This document shows positions 22,425-34,179 of a stretch of 64,000 nt of DNA, one piece after another. The notes beneath the pieces are model-generated. The model was not told the origin of the DNA, searched no databases, and saw only the letters and a program-made list of their open reading frames with translations. A program made the position numbers and the translations under genes. The stretch is from Heloderma charlesbogerti (Eukaryota > Chordata > Lepidosauria > Squamata > Helodermatidae): positions 248,001-312,000 of the forward strand of contig JANEZZ010002197.1 in assembly GCA_026122225.1 (NCBI GenBank), written 5' to 3'. Position 1 is the stretch's first letter, and each line of letters begins with the position of its first letter.

Positions 22425-22960
22425 AACCTCTTTCAACCAGTGGAGGCTGGTGGTTCTGATGTCAGTGGGCCTATGATCCACTCTGGGTTTCAGTCAGAAC
22501 CAGTCAGAACTTTAAAGGAGCTATCCAAAATGCTGAGCCCTATTCCCCAAAATGGGTTCATCACCTTGGATAGCTCCTTTTAGAGTTCTGACTGACACCC
22601 TGAGTGGATTCACAGCCCCACTGACATCAGAGCCACCATCTGCCACTGCTTTTGATCAAGGGCTGAATTCAATTTCGAATACCCTCTCCGGGGTCACATT
22701 CCAGTGGTGGGAGGGGCCAAAGGCAAAAGGGGTGAGGCCAAAATACCAGCATATTGTAGCGTAAAGCTCTTACTGCCAGTAAGTAAGCCATAGGAGGGGC
22801 CTTTCAACCTTTGAGAAGGGGGGGAGCTGCACAAAAGACAGGAAACCTCCAAAGAATAGGTGGCTGGAGGAAAGGGGGCAGGGCCGTTGAAATGGGGTGT
22901 GGCCATTTAGGGAACTGGAGAGGGCTGGAGTGGGACCTCTCACCTGAGGTTCTCCATCAC
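22425..22960 (+). mobile_element. Non-autonomous repeat 'gaacctcttt', split by a MITE
   Basis: 'gtcgaacctctttcaac' (left) and 'ggctgaattcaatttcg' to 'ctgaggttctccatcac' (right) match 4050-4939 and 27175-27485. Interrupted at 22438-22648. Confidence 0.6.
22438..22648. mobile_element. hAT MITE, CAGTGGAGGCTGG family
   Basis: CAGTGGAGGCTGGTGG at the left and GCCACCATCTGCCACTG at the right. Flanks CTTTCAAC and CTTTTGAT agree at 5 of 8, and all differences are transitions. It sits inside another repeat, so it is the younger of the two. Confidence 0.7.
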
Positions 22961-23060
22961 TGGCATGGATGTTTCAAATCCATGGTTCCTGGAGGTGGGG
23001 AGTGGGATTGCACCCATGATTCTTGCTCCTAACCTCCAAGTGTTGATCCAAAGGTCCTAA

Positions 23061-23755
23061 AGTAAAGCTGTGCACCAATGGCATCTCAAAATTCTCCAGC
23101 CTATTTGTGGGCAGAGAACTTGGGGAGACAATTTCACCGAATTTCTCCTAGGGGAGGAGAAATTCTCCAACAGTTTCTCACAGATAGGGCTCACTATCGG
23201 CAGTGGTTGTAGCACAGCTTCTTTCTTTTGTCCTCAGGGTTTTTGGTTTATTGCACTGCTCCTGCAAGTGGCAACGGCATCACCAGTGTTGAAGCTTCCA
23301 CTTTTCTGAAGCAGAATTTTGAATTTCTTTTGGGTTTTGAGCTTACCTAATAACCGCAAAGTGGCCGAGGGTGCTGTGTGTGTTTTATCTCTCTGTTACA
23401 CATCTTTCCATTGCTCTGCAGCCTCCCAGGGCACCTGCCATCCCTGAACTGAAAAAGCCCCATGGGAGGAATTACCTCATGCTGTCTTCCTCATGATGGC
23501 TTTAACTGAAGTGTGGAAAGCTGAGGAGGCTACAAGCTGCCACAGACATTATTGTACAATGAAAGACTGGACATTCATGCACACTCCATGGCTACCTCAT
23601 AAGTAAAGTAAGGACAAGAACCCCAAACCCAGCCTATGAGAATTTCTCCGAAATTTCTCCTCCTTTGAATGTCTTTTCGAAAGCTACTTCTTTTCTATCA
23701 AATTGAAAGAGAATGGTCAAAAAAAATGTGGGAGAAATTTTCGGCACAGCACTAA
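23061..23755. mobile_element. Candidate hAT-like element with GCTGTGC ends
   Basis: 'taaagctgtgcac' near 23063 and 'cggcacagcacta' near 23743-23755 are imperfect inverted ends resembling the TAGGGCTGTGCA ends at 50090-51844. The interior has opposed 'gagaaattctcc' and 'gagaatttctcc' stretches. No convincing duplication. Confidence 0.4.
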
Positions 23756-23959
23756 TCCTAGGAAAGGACCACATTGTAGTGGCATAGTCTCTCTTCTGGC
23801 AGAGAGCTTCCCCGTCATGTACACAGAATCTGCACACTTCGGCACAGGCTTGTTCAGATCTTCCGATGAATGTGTGGTGTGGAGATCAGGACCAGGGACA
23901 GCAGACACAATCCCAATCCTCCCACCTTCCATCATCCCCGGAATATCTGGAAAGGTCTT

Positions 23960-24285
23960 ATTCAGTGCCGGCCCTTCCATTAGGTGGAGTGAGGCAGTTG
24001 CCTCAGGTGGCAGATGCTGCAGGGCAGCAGTGGGTGGCCTTTGGGCTGTCCCTCATGAACTCTCCGGCTGTTGGAGGACAGACCTGTATATGCCACACAA
24101 CCTGTCATACACCCCCTAAACTAGCCCGCTGCCTCAGAGATGGTGGAGGACTAGCACCAAAGTAAGATTCGACTGCCAGTCCAATCAGCTTCTGTGCATT
24201 CACTGGGAAGCGGGCGCCATCTTGTCCTTCCCTTCAGGCGGCAAAATGCCTCAGGCATTTGTAATCCCTGGGCCTGCCCCCTCAC
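23960..24285 (+). repeat. Repeat A copy
   Basis: 'cagtgccggcccttccatta' to 'ggcggcaaaatgcctcagg' parallels 35439-35720 and 57930-58110. Confidence 0.6.
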
Positions 24286-24453
24286 TTCCAGGCACTGATC
24301 AGCTCTTCTGTACCGAGGTCACAAAATGCAACAGGAACTGTGTGTGTGCAGAAGATCCAATCAACTTGTAGGGTTCCAGGGTAGTGAGTAGAGCTGGTGG
24401 CATGACCTTACTCCATTGTCCGTTTATTATGGCATAGGTTATTCCCAGGTTAG

Positions 24454-24795
24454 GGGCTGCGGTGGCTTAGTGGTTAAGACGCTGAACTGCAGACCGGAAG
24501 GTCGTCAGGACAGCAGTTCGAGACCCCAGTGCCGCGTGACGGAGGGAGCTCCCGTCTTCAGTCCCAGCTCCTGCCAACCTAGCAGTTCGAAAGCAAGAAA
24601 TTGCAAGTAGATAAATAGGTACGGCCTCGGCGGGAAAGGCAACAGCGTTCCGTGCACCTCGGTGTTCAGTCATGCCGGCCACATGACCACGGAAGCGTCT
24701 TCGGACAGCGCTGGCTCTTCGGCTTAGAAACGGGGATGAGCACCGCACCCTAGAGTCAGACACGACTGGTTGGGGACACCTGTACCTTTACCTTT
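24454..24795 (+). mobile_element. Sauria-type tRNA SINE with BovB-like tail
   Basis: The tRNA-like head carries A box TGGCTTAGTGGTTAAGACGC (24463-24482) and B box GTTCGAGACCC (24516-24526). The central body is unrelated to tRNA. The 3' end 'gagtcagacacgactggttg' resembles the BovB tail at 8370-8400, then 'acctttacctttt'. A perfect 15-bp target duplication TTATTCCCAGGTTAG lies at 24439-24453 and 24796-24810. The structure is complete and little decayed, so this is a young insertion. Confidence 0.93.
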
Positions 24796-24810
24796 TTATT
24801 CCCAGGTTAG

Positions 24811-25504
24811 TCATACGCACAGTACCATGATGACACATCTGGGCCAGAGAAAGATACAGTCACTCATTGCTGTTCCTCCTGATTCCTTTTGAAAGCGAAA
24901 ACATTACAGCATGAGACAAGCTTGTAAATTTCCCTTAGGAACGGGGGTTTAGCTGCTCCGTTCCAATCTTAGCTGCTTGAGTTTGAGGCTGCTGCATTTT
25001 AATTGTGTTTCAATGTTTTGCGTATTGCTTACGTGTTGGAAGCTGCCCTGATTTTGAGAAGGAGGCGGGGACACAAATATCTGGAAGAAACAAATAATGA
25101 CCCTGTTTCAGAGTTGGGCCTTGAAAGCCACATCTGCTGGTTGGGAGTCACAGAGGGAGTTTTGTTTTTACAGATGGGGCTTGAAGTAGCAACCATTGTG
25201 TCATGCGAATGGACCTGTGCTGCCGTGGATCCGACCCTTCCTCCAGTGAACTCAGGGCTTGATTAGCAAGGATGGGGATGATGATGATATCTGCCACCCC
25301 CACCCCACCCGCCAGACTTCCCTATTCCCTCTAAGCTTAGCTGCAGTCCTCACAGTAGATGGCAGCAACAGGTTTTCCCAGGAACAATATATTGTTATGA
25401 GCTATCCCTGTGGTAATACAAAATAGTTTGGGGTGGCTTGGACTTCAATGGGCACTTGAAATGCGAGTATTGGTGGGGGCGAGGTGATTCAATCACATAA
25501 TGCC
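24811..25504. other. No recognisable feature
   Basis: An 87-codon frame at 25003-25266 has no recognised motif and no splice context. Nothing else was seen. Confidence 0.25.
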
Positions 25505-26007
25505 TATACTGCGCCAGCTGCACTGATTACTGGTGTGTTTCCGAGCCCAATTCAAAGTGCTAGTTTCGACCTTTGCAGCCTTAAACAGTTTGGGCCCAAG
25601 TTACTTGAAGAGTATATCCGCCATATCAGCCTGCCCGCACTTTAAGATCAGAAAGAGAGGCTCTTCTCACTTGCCCACCTGTGAGAGCAGTCAGGTGGGT
25701 GACCACACAGGAGAGGGCCTTCTCTGCACTGGCCCCATGCCTTTGGAACAAGCTGCCATCGGAGGTCCGCCATGCTCCATCATTGCAGGCTTTTAAGATA
25801 ACATATCCTTTTACCATGGCCTTCTCTTGAAATGGCTGCTATTGTTGCTGTTACTGCCATTATCATTGTTGCTGTTTTTATGGTTGTTCTTATTGTTTTT
25901 GTGTTTTTATCACTTTTAATACTTTTTATGTATTTTATTGCTGTAAGCCGCCTTGGGAGGGCTTCTGCCCTGAGAGGCGGCCAAGAAATGTTTTAAAGAA
26001 ATAAATA
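25505..26007 (+). mobile_element. L2-clade LINE 3' end
   Basis: The frame ERAFSALAPCLWNKLPSEVR (about 25712-25771) is the L2 ORF2 C-terminus. The 3' UTR has a T-rich block and ends 'gtaagccgccttgggagggc' with an 'aaataaataaat' tail. 5'-truncated; an internal stop interrupts the part upstream. Confidence 0.85.
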
Positions 26008-26616
26008 AATTAGCTTTAGAAAAAGCCTGCTTGTGGTGGAGGTGAAAACTGCTAGAACAGGTTTGTTGATATAGCTCAACACAGCTGTCTGCAGTTTTGG
26101 ACTCTCCTTGGAGGCAGAGCATTGGGGACCGTCATGATTGGGGGCATGATTTGGGGGTGGGGCTACGGGGACCGTCTTAATGAGCACTGGTGCTTCAAGA
26201 TTTACCATGACACCACTGCTCATAGGACTTGGTTTCCAGACCCCTCCCTATCCTGGGTGCCTCCCCCTGGACATGTGCCACATTGCATTGATGGTGATAG
26301 GAAAACTGCATTTTCTCACAATAAGCTGCAGCTTCCCCTGGCCCAGAATGCTGCAGCCAGGTTAGTATGGATGTCTTCTAGACCCAGGAAGCCATGCTTC
26401 AGAGAGCTGCACTGACTTCCAGTGACTTCCTGAGCCCTGTGAAAAGTGCTGGCTGTTGTCATTCTGTTGTTACCTTCCGAAGCCCTACACCAGGGCTAGG
26501 TAACCTAAACCAGGGGTGGGCGGCCCCATGAGCACCTTTGCAGTTTGAGAAACTTCCTGGGCGCCACTACAAAATGGCTGCCACGGGAGGCATGGCTAGT
26601 CACAAACGACAAGTAA
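26008..26616. other. No recognisable feature
   Basis: Plus- and minus-strand short frames only. A possible AGGGATG-family start lies at about 26617. Confidence 0.25.
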
Positions 26617-26775
26617 CTAGGGATGGTGCGGGAGTCTGAGAAGGGGGTGGAGTCCGACAGACTCCCCTGTCCGGCCTCTCAGGCCTTGCTCACCAAGTCG
26701 TGGAAGGCTGACAGACCCAGCTGCCAAGCACCGCAGAGATTGGCAAGTGGCTGGCAGCAGCACCCAAGATTTGTC

Positions 26776-27110
26776 CTAGTACCCATTGGTAGCCTTCTCC
26801 TCCAGGAATTTGTCCAACCCCCTTTTAAACCCATCCAGATTGGTGGTCATCACTACATCCTGCGGTAGCATGTTCCATAGCTGAACTATGCGCTGCGTGA
26901 AGAGCTCCTTCCTTTTCTCTGTCCTGAATCTCCCACCAATCAGCTTCATGGGCTGACCCCACTGGGTTCTAGTATTTTGAGAGAGGGAGGAAAATGTCTC
27001 CCTACCCACATCCTCCACACCATGCATCATTTTGTAGACCTCTATCATGCCTCCCCTTACCCTCCTTTTTTCGTAGTAAAAACTTTTTCTGTACCACATT
27101 ATTGTAGTAG
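26776..27110 (-). mobile_element. CR1-like LINE C-terminal ORF fragment
   Basis: The minus-strand frame reads RGGMIEVYKMMHGVEDVGRE, then FRTEKRKELFTQRIVQLWN and LDGFKRGLDKFLEEKATNGY, the CR1-like ORF2 C-terminus. Open for over 120 codons and truncated on both sides. Same subfamily as 4231-4738 and 56405-57580. Confidence 0.85.
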
Positions 27111-27174
27111 TCAGGGCTGGTGCCAGGGGTAGGCATTGTAGGGCAATGAGCGAGGCCACAGAAAACTACACTGG

Positions 27175-27485
27175 GGGGGAGGAACCAGCACCTCTTTCAG
27201 GCTGAGGGTCCAATTCTATTTTGGGGAAGCTCTCAAGGGCCGCATTCTAATGGTGGGTGTGGCTAAATGCAAAAAGGTGGGGCCAAAAATATCAGCCTAT
27301 TTTAAATTAAAGCTCTTCCTGCCAAAAACTAATCCCAAGGAGAGGTATTTTGGAATCAGGAAAAAAAAATTCCACAAAAGCTGATAAACCAGCCAAGGAT
27401 CAGGTGGTTGGGGGGAAGAGGGTGGGGACAGGGGAAGGGGGCATGGTTATCTGAGGAACCTTGGAGGGCCAGACTTGCATGAAAA
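27175..27485 (+). repeat. Non-autonomous repeat 'gaacctcttt', partial
   Basis: 'agcacctctttcaggctgag', 'cgcattctaatggtgggt' and 'aaagctgataaaccagcc' match the family. The following 27486-27600 resembles the tail of the repeat at 42118-43080. Confidence 0.5.
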
Positions 27486-27639
27486 TTCATAAGCCTTTTT
27501 ATGTATGTGTCTCCTAATGCATGCATTTCTGTATGCATTTTTGCCTGATACATACATTTTTTTCCAGAGCCGTTTTGCTGATACACTGCAGTTTTTGAAT
27601 GTTATTTCCCCAAAAGTGCAGAATGACTATACCTTGACT

Positions 27640-29420
27640 TATATATTACATTTATATACTGCCTAATAGCCAGAGCTCTCTGGGTGGTTCCCCAAAGTTA
27701 AAAACCTAAAATACAACACGATAAAATATAATAGAAAACCAAAGGATGACCTGAGTTAAAATGAGCAACAGGATTAAGATCTTAAAACTCAGAAATTCAG
27801 AAACAAAACTGAAGGGCCAATTTGTCTGGGAAAATAAAAACGTCACCTGGGGCTGAAAAGAGCAGAATGTAGGTGTCAGGCAAGCCTCTCTGGCGAGGGC
27901 ATTCCACCACCATGGTGCCGCAACTGAAAAGGGCCTGTTTTTATTAGCCACCCCACTTCACTTCATTTGGCAGGCATACCTGCAGGAGGGACCCTAAAGA
28001 CAGTCTTTGGGCTTCTCTGCATTAAGCAAAAATCCCGCATCCTTACCAGGGCTTTCTTCTTCCAGAGTCTTTCTGGGTTTGCAATGAGCTCTTTAGATGG
28101 CAAACACGTGATTTGGAATTGAAAACTTCAGGAGGGCCCCTGACAATAGTCTTCGGATCTGGGCAGGTTATGTGGATGGAGACAATCCTTCAGGTAATGT
28201 GTCTCCAAGCCATTTAGGGTGCTGAAAATCAATATTAGCATTTTGAAGTGGGCCTCAAAACAGACTGGAAGTCACTGCAGATCACAAAGCACTGGCGTAA
28301 TATGATCATAATGACCGCTCCTTGTTAACATCTGAAGTTTCTGGACCATTTCCAAAAGCAGCCCCTGATAGGATGCACTGAGGTAAATCAGGCGAGAGGC
28401 TACCAGAGCACGGATAACGGCAGTGAGGCTATCTCTGTCCAGTTAAGGATGTAGTTGAATATCGGAATAAGCCCATAGAAGGTGCTCCATGCCACCGAAG
28501 CCACTCATGCCACCAGTGAAAATGCTGGATCCAAGAGCACTCCCAAATTATAAACCTGATCCTTTAGTGGGAGCACAACCCCTAACAGCAGAGGTTGAAC
28601 ATCATGCAGGGAAGCATTCCTATCTCGGGGGGGGGGGAATAGGATATTTTGGAATCCCAGATCCGAAGTCAGAGACAGTGCTCCGACCTCGGATCCAGGA
28701 ATCCGTGCTCCCTTTCCCCTCCCCCTCACAGCTGGCGTGGAGAGAACCCTGCCAGCTGCCTCTCTGAGGTTGCAAAACGGACCTCGGAGAGGGGGTAATG
28801 GGGCCATTTCTTTGGGGAGGAGCAGGGCCCGGTCGCACTGTACCCCCATGCTTCTCCAGCCTCCCTCCCTCCCTCTCTGACGTGCCCCAGCTAGACAAGC
28901 AAAATACCCCATCTAGCTAAAATGCAGAGCAGGAGGTATAGCGGAGGTGACGCTCTGCATTGGATACCTGTGAGCCTCCAAGTCTGGAGACTTATGCGCA
29001 CTGGGGGCACAATCAATAGGATTGCACCCTGGGCCAGGCAGATGAACCACCCACTGTCCATGCCTCTCTCTTGTCTGACTGAATCTCAGTTTACTGGCCT
29101 GCATCCACTCCATTACAGCACCCAGGCATTAATTCAGAGCATCCCCTGGGGGATTTGATGAAAAGGAGAGAGAAGGTTGGGTGTCTCCTCCATACTGGTG
29201 ATACCTCAGCTCACACACTTGTGGGTAGGTCCCCCAGTTGCTTCGTGTAGACGTTAAGCAGCATGTGAGATCAAACAGAGCTCTGTGGAACCCCATAGCA
29301 TAACTGCCAAGGAACAGACTAATAATCCCTCAGCATCACCTTCTTCAGTCAGCCATCCAACTAGGGGGAGAACCACTGGGTAATTTGCGCATGTTTTGAC
29401 ACTGACAGCTCAGGAAAATG
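27640..29420 (-). mobile_element. L2-clade LINE, degraded RT domain
   Basis: In minus-strand order: CELRYHQYGGDTQ (about 29207-29169), VMEWMQASKLRFSQTRE (about 29115-29060), GVVLPLKDQVYNLGVLLDP (about 28576-28520), then the C-terminal RPFSVAAPWWWNAL (about 27940-27895) and a 3' tail at 27660. The order matches an L2 reverse transcriptase. The catalytic YADD box reads YGGD here, and frameshifts abound. A GC-rich repeat (28625-29035) interrupts it. Confidence 0.8.
28625..29035 (-). repeat. GC-rich dispersed repeat inside the L2 LINE
   Basis: On the minus strand it matches 46485-46830 in order: 'gtgcaatcctatt', 'cttggaggctcacaggtat', 'gtctagctggggc', 'ggcagctggcagggttctct'. It separates L2 reverse-transcriptase segments, so it inserted later. 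Class unknown, no coding. Confidence 0.55.
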
Positions 29421-29460
29421 GGACCAGATTGCCCACTTAACAACCAAGTCAAAGCATCCC

Positions 29461-32232
29461 TGACAGATGGCCGTCCAGCTTCATCTTGATGCCTCCAGTG
29501 TGAGAGAGCCCACCACCTCCCTAGGTCATTGGTTCCATTGCCGTATTGCTCTAACAGTCAGGAAGTTTTTCCTGAAGTTCAGCCGGAATCTAGCTTCCTG
29601 TACCTTGAGCCCATTATTCTGTGTCCTGCACTCTGGGATGATCAAGAAGAGATCCTGGCCTTCCTCTCTGTGACAACTTTTCAAGGACTTGAAGAGTGCT
29701 ATCCTATCTTCCCTCAGTCTTCTCTTCTCAAGGCTAAACATGCCCAGTTCTTTCAGTCTGTCTTCATAGGGCTTTGTTTCCAGTCCCCTGATCATCTTGG
29801 TTGCCCTCCTCTGAACCCTCTCCAGTTTGTCTGTGCCTTCTTAAAGTGTGTTGCCCAGAACTGGACACAGTACTCCAGATGAGGCCTAACCAGTGCTGGG
29901 TAGAGAGGAACTAGTACTTCCCAGGATTTGGAAGCTATGCTTCTATTAATGCAGCCCAAAATATGACTTGCCTTTTTTGCAGCCACATCACATTGTTGGC
30001 TCATATTCAGCTTGTGATCTACAACCATTCCAAGATCCTTCTCGCTTGTAGTATTGTTGAGCCAAGTATCCCCCATCTTGTAACTGTGCATTTGGTTTCT
30101 TTTTCCTAGGTGCAGAACATTGCATTTATCCCTGACAAATTTCATTCTGTTGTTTTCTGCCCAGCACTCCAGCCTATCAAGATCACTTTGAATTTTGTTT
30201 CCGTCTTCCAGGGTATTAGCTATCGCTCCCAATTTTGTGTCATCTGCAAATTTGATAAGCATTCCCTGCACCTCCTCATCCAAGTCATTAATAAAAATAT
30301 TGAACAGCACTGGGCCCAAGACTGAGCCCTGCAGTACCCCGCTTGTTACCTCTCTGCATTTTGAGGAGATCCCATTGATAAGCACTCTTTGAGTCCGATT
30401 CTGTAGCCAGCTGTGGATCCCCCTTATAGTTGTTTCATCTAGCCCACTTTTAGCTAGTTTGCTAATCAGGACATCATGGGGCACTTTGTTGAAAGCTTTG
30501 CTGAAGTCGAGGTATATGATGTCCACAGCATTCCCATAGTCCACAAGGGAAGTTACCTGATCCAAAAATGAGATCAGATTCATCTGGCAGGATTTGTCCT
30601 TGACAAATCCATGTTGGCTTCAAGTAATCACTGCATTGTTTTCAAGGTGCTTCCAGATGGATTGCATTATCATCTGCTCCAGAATTTTCCCAGGGATTGA
30701 TGTCAGACTGACTGGTCTATAGTTCACAAGTTCCTCCCTTTTACCCTTTTTGAAGATAGGGACAACATTAGCCCTCCTCCAGTCATCTGGTACTGCACAT
30801 GTCCTCCATGATTTCTCAAAGGGGTTCTGACAGCGGTTCTGAGAGTTCTTCTGCCAGTTCCTTTATTACTCTAGGATGCAGTTGATCTGGCCCTGGAGAT
30901 TTGATCTCATTCAGAGTAATTAGGTGTTCCTTGACAATATGCCTCTCAATCTCAAGCTGCAATCCTGCCTCTTCAGCCTGTACTTTGCCTTTGCCAGGGG
31001 GGTCATGGACCCTCTTTCAGGAGAAGACTGAGCCAAAGTAGGAATTGAGCATTTCTGCCTTTTCTTTGTCATCTGTTAACATTTTGCCATCCTTATTTAA
31101 TAGTTGAACCACCATTTCTTTCCTCTGTCTTTTACAATGCACATATCTGAAGAAAGCCTTTTTGTCGCTTTTAGCATCCCTCACTATCCTCAGCTTGTTC
31201 TCAACTTTAGCCTTCCTGACACCATCCCTGCAATTCTATGCTACCTGTCTGTACACTTCCTTTGTAGCTTGGCCTATTTCCACTTCCTATATGTGTCCTT
31301 TTTTGTTTTCAGGTCTTCTCTAGGCTTTTTGTGAAGCCACACTGGCTTCTTCTGTTGTCTTCCACCTTTTCTTCTTGTTGGAATTGTTTGCAATTGTGCC
31401 TTGAGAATTTCCTTTAAAAAAAACAAAAAACTCCCACCCATCTTGGACTCCTTTCCTCCTTGGACTCCTTTTAGAGTCACTTGCCATGGGACCTTATTTA
31501 TCATTGTTCTAAGTTTATTAAAATTGGCTTTCCTTAAATCCAGGGTACATGTTTGGCTACACTCAGCTTTTAGTTCCTTTAGAACCAAGAACTCAAGTAT
31601 AACATGGTCCCTTTCCCCCAGAGTTCCTGTAACTGCTACTTTATCCACTAAATTGTCTCTGTTGGTTAGGATCAAGTCAAGGTTAGCCGATCCTCTAGTT
31701 CCTTCCTCCACTTTCTGTAGGAGGAAGTTATCCGCAACACAAGTCAGGAATTTCTTGGAGGGGCCATGTTTTGCAGAATTTGTCTCCCAACAAATATTGG
31801 GGAAATTGAAGTCCCCCATTGCTACTACATCATGCTTCCTTGAAACATTGGGAATTTGCTTTTCAAAAGTTTCATCCTCGTCTTCTTCTTGATTGGGTGG
31901 CCGGTAGTAGACTCCAACCACCGTGTTCCTTTTATTCTTTGCTCCATTTATTTTAATCCAGATGCTCTCGATGGGGCTACCAAGCTCATCCTCCTGTACT
32001 TCTGTGCAGAGATATGTATTTTTAACATATAGGGCAACTCCACTTCCCTTTCTGTTCCTCCTGTTCTTTCTGAACAAGTTATATCCTTCCGTTGCTATAT
32101 TCCAGTCATGGGAGTCATCCCACCAAGTTTCAGTTACACCTATCAAGTCATAATTTCCCTCCCATATTAAGAGTTCAAGTTCATTCTGTTTATTTCCCAT
32201 ACTCCAGGCATTAGTATATAGACATCGAAGAC
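29461..32232 (-). mobile_element. Nearly full-length CR1 LINE
   Basis: On the minus strand an endonuclease frame (32200-31274) shows DLIGVTETWWDD, YRPPNQ, MGDFNFPNICW, NLDLILTN and GERDHVILEF, the apurinic-endonuclease-like signature. A reverse transcriptase frame (30583-29792) has IYLDFSKAFNKVPHD, GVLQGSVLGPVLFN and the catalytic FADDTKLG. A C-terminal ORF end follows to about 29526, and LINE homology fades near 29461. It starts near CLYTNAWSMGNKQ, so the 5' end and ORF1 are missing. A TGA stop lies just before SQHGF (about 30622-30620), and 30583-31274 contains frame breaks. It cannot make a complete ORF2. Confidence 0.93.
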
Positions 32233-32529
32233 CATGTGCTTTACATGTGCTACATGTTTTCGAAGACTATTATTGGGCACTATTCAAGCTGTTCTTTCCA
32301 TTATGGTGCACAGACATTTCCCAAAAACCTCCCCCCTGCTCCGCCCCCAGTGCTGTTCAACCCCGCTTGCTGCAGAAATGCTGCAGAAATCATTGGGCTT
32401 AAATGGAACAGATTTCCCAGAATTGCACATTCCTACAGTGGTGTAGAAACGTACTATATGTTTGGTATCTGCAATAGTCTACCATTAAAGCAAATATTTG
32501 ACAACATCTCATTTTACACCACTTCTACA

Positions 32530-32740
32530 ACAGCTTGATGATTGATTGACTGATTACATTTTCATCCCATCCTCCTTTCAAGGAGTTCAGAGTGGCATAC
32601 ATGATCACCCCTCCCTCTTTTATCTTCTGTATGCTACGTCATAAGATCTTGGCCCCAGATCACATAGTGGACATCATGACTAAGTGGACATTTGAAATCC
32701 CGAGTCTGGGTCCAACTCTAACACTGTATCCTCTACATAT
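32530..32740 (-). mobile_element. tRNA-derived SINE, diverged
   Basis: 'ttttcatcccatcctcctt' and 'gacatttgaaatcccgagtc' followed by 'ctctaacactgta' are the reverse of the SINE at 19196-19350. Confidence 0.5.
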
Positions 32741-33057
32741 TTAGCACTTATCAGTTTAAGACTTTCATAAGTTCCTACTGTAGCATTTTAATAGGAATGC
32801 AATAGGCTGTGTTCTTTTCTTCTTCCCCTCAGTGTCCCAGTTGCTGATGTGTGTCTACTTTCTACCTGTCGCTGGAGCTTGACCAACTCCTTATGTACTG
32901 ATTTGTCTAGTAGAACGCTAGTGTTTTCCGCTGGTGGATATGTTTGGTGGTATAATTATAAAAACTGAAATGAGTAGCTTGCATTGCACTGAAAACATTT
33001 ACAGTTGTGCTGTTGAAACTGAAAAGCACAAGAAGCTTCAGGAGATCAAAAATGCTA

Positions 33058-33220
33058 ACTTTGGGCTGCAGTCCTCCATCCACTTTCCCAGGAGTAAAGA
33101 AGTTCCATTGAACTCAATAGAACTTATTTCTGAGTAGGCAATCCTATCCACATTTCCATGGTAGTAAATCCCATTGAGTTCAATGGTGCTTCCTCTGAGG
33201 AAAGTGTGCCTAGGGTTGTA
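33058..33220. mobile_element. GGATTGCA-type MITE, tandem or composite copy
   Basis: Near-palindromic 'tttcccaggagtaaag...ttccattgaactcaatagaa', 'gagtaggcaatcctatcc', then 'cccattgagttcaatggtgc'. The core 'cattgaactcaatg' motif occurs twice. Copies lie at 20120, 41240 and 42540. Confidence 0.6.
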
Positions 33221-33577
33221 GATCTAAATAATAATGAAGGAAAAGAATGCAGACACAGCACAGAGATATTCTTATGTGCTACCTTTTCTCCCTGGATGGG
33301 TGTGATATGGATCTCGAGAGAGGCCCCAGAGTAGATCCAGAGGAGTTGTGGGTTTTCTTCTTAGATTGAACTTAGTTTCATTTTCCTGGTTTCCTTCTCT
33401 TTGGGGTGGGTAGTCCATGGAACTCCCTTCGGGGGCGGGGAGCATTTAACCCTGGTCGTCTTCTCACATCAGGTAAAGACCTTTTCCTGGTCTGTTTAAC
33501 CTGCTGCTGCTCTTGCTATATTTAACTGGTCTTTTTTTTACCTCCTTGTGTTATACACTATTTCATATTTTAAAGCA
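33221..33577. other. No recognisable feature
   Basis: No repeat termini or coding evidence seen. Confidence 0.25.
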
Positions 33578-33928
33578 GGTGTGTTGAACCTTAGGCCTAC
33601 AGGCCAAATCTAGCCTCCCTAGATTCCAGTCTGGTCTTCTGGGGTTCCTCAGATGGTCCTTCCACTGATAACCCACCCCCTTTCCACTGACCACTGATCG
33701 TTTGGTGGTTTTCTGGCTTTTGAACAATCTCCCACCCCTTCTGAAAGGTTGAGATGCCTCTCCTAAGGCTTAATGGCTGGCAGCAAGGGGTTTACGCTTA
33801 AATAAGCCAGTATTTTTGGCCCTCCCCTGTTGCAATTGGCCCCACCCACCATGGCAATGCTGCCCCCAAGAGCTTTTCTGAAACTGAATTCAGCCCTTGG
33901 GGTGAAAGAGGTTCCGCACCCCTATTTT
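33578..33928 (-). repeat. Non-autonomous repeat 'gaacctcttt', reverse copy
   Basis: Ends 'gggtgaaagaggttccgcac' and contains 'tcagcccttggg' and 'tttttggccctcccctgt', the reverse complement of 4050-4939 landmarks. Uninterrupted, about 350 bp. Confidence 0.65.
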
Positions 33929-34179
33929 AAAGGACTGTTTTTCTGTTCTATTTTATCTTGTTTTGTCTTAGCTGCCTCGGGCACTGTTGTGTGGGAAAGT
34001 GGGCTGTAAATTTTAAAAGGCCAGTAAATAGGCAAGGGATGTGCCTTGTCATTTTTGCCTGACTTCTTTTCCCCTTGCGAGCACGGCTGCCTTGGCCAGT
34101 GATTGAGCAGCGGGGCGAATGGATTTGGCACCATGGGAGAAAGAAAAAGACCCTGTCCAAAAGTAGACGCACTTCATTA

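Noticed and set aside
24454..24795. tRNA gene
   Set aside because: A and B boxes belong to a SINE head: no foldable acceptor stem, a long unrelated body, a BovB-like tail and a target duplication.
31401..31892. 163-codon plus-strand frame
   Set aside because: Antisense shadow of the CR1 endonuclease on the minus strand.
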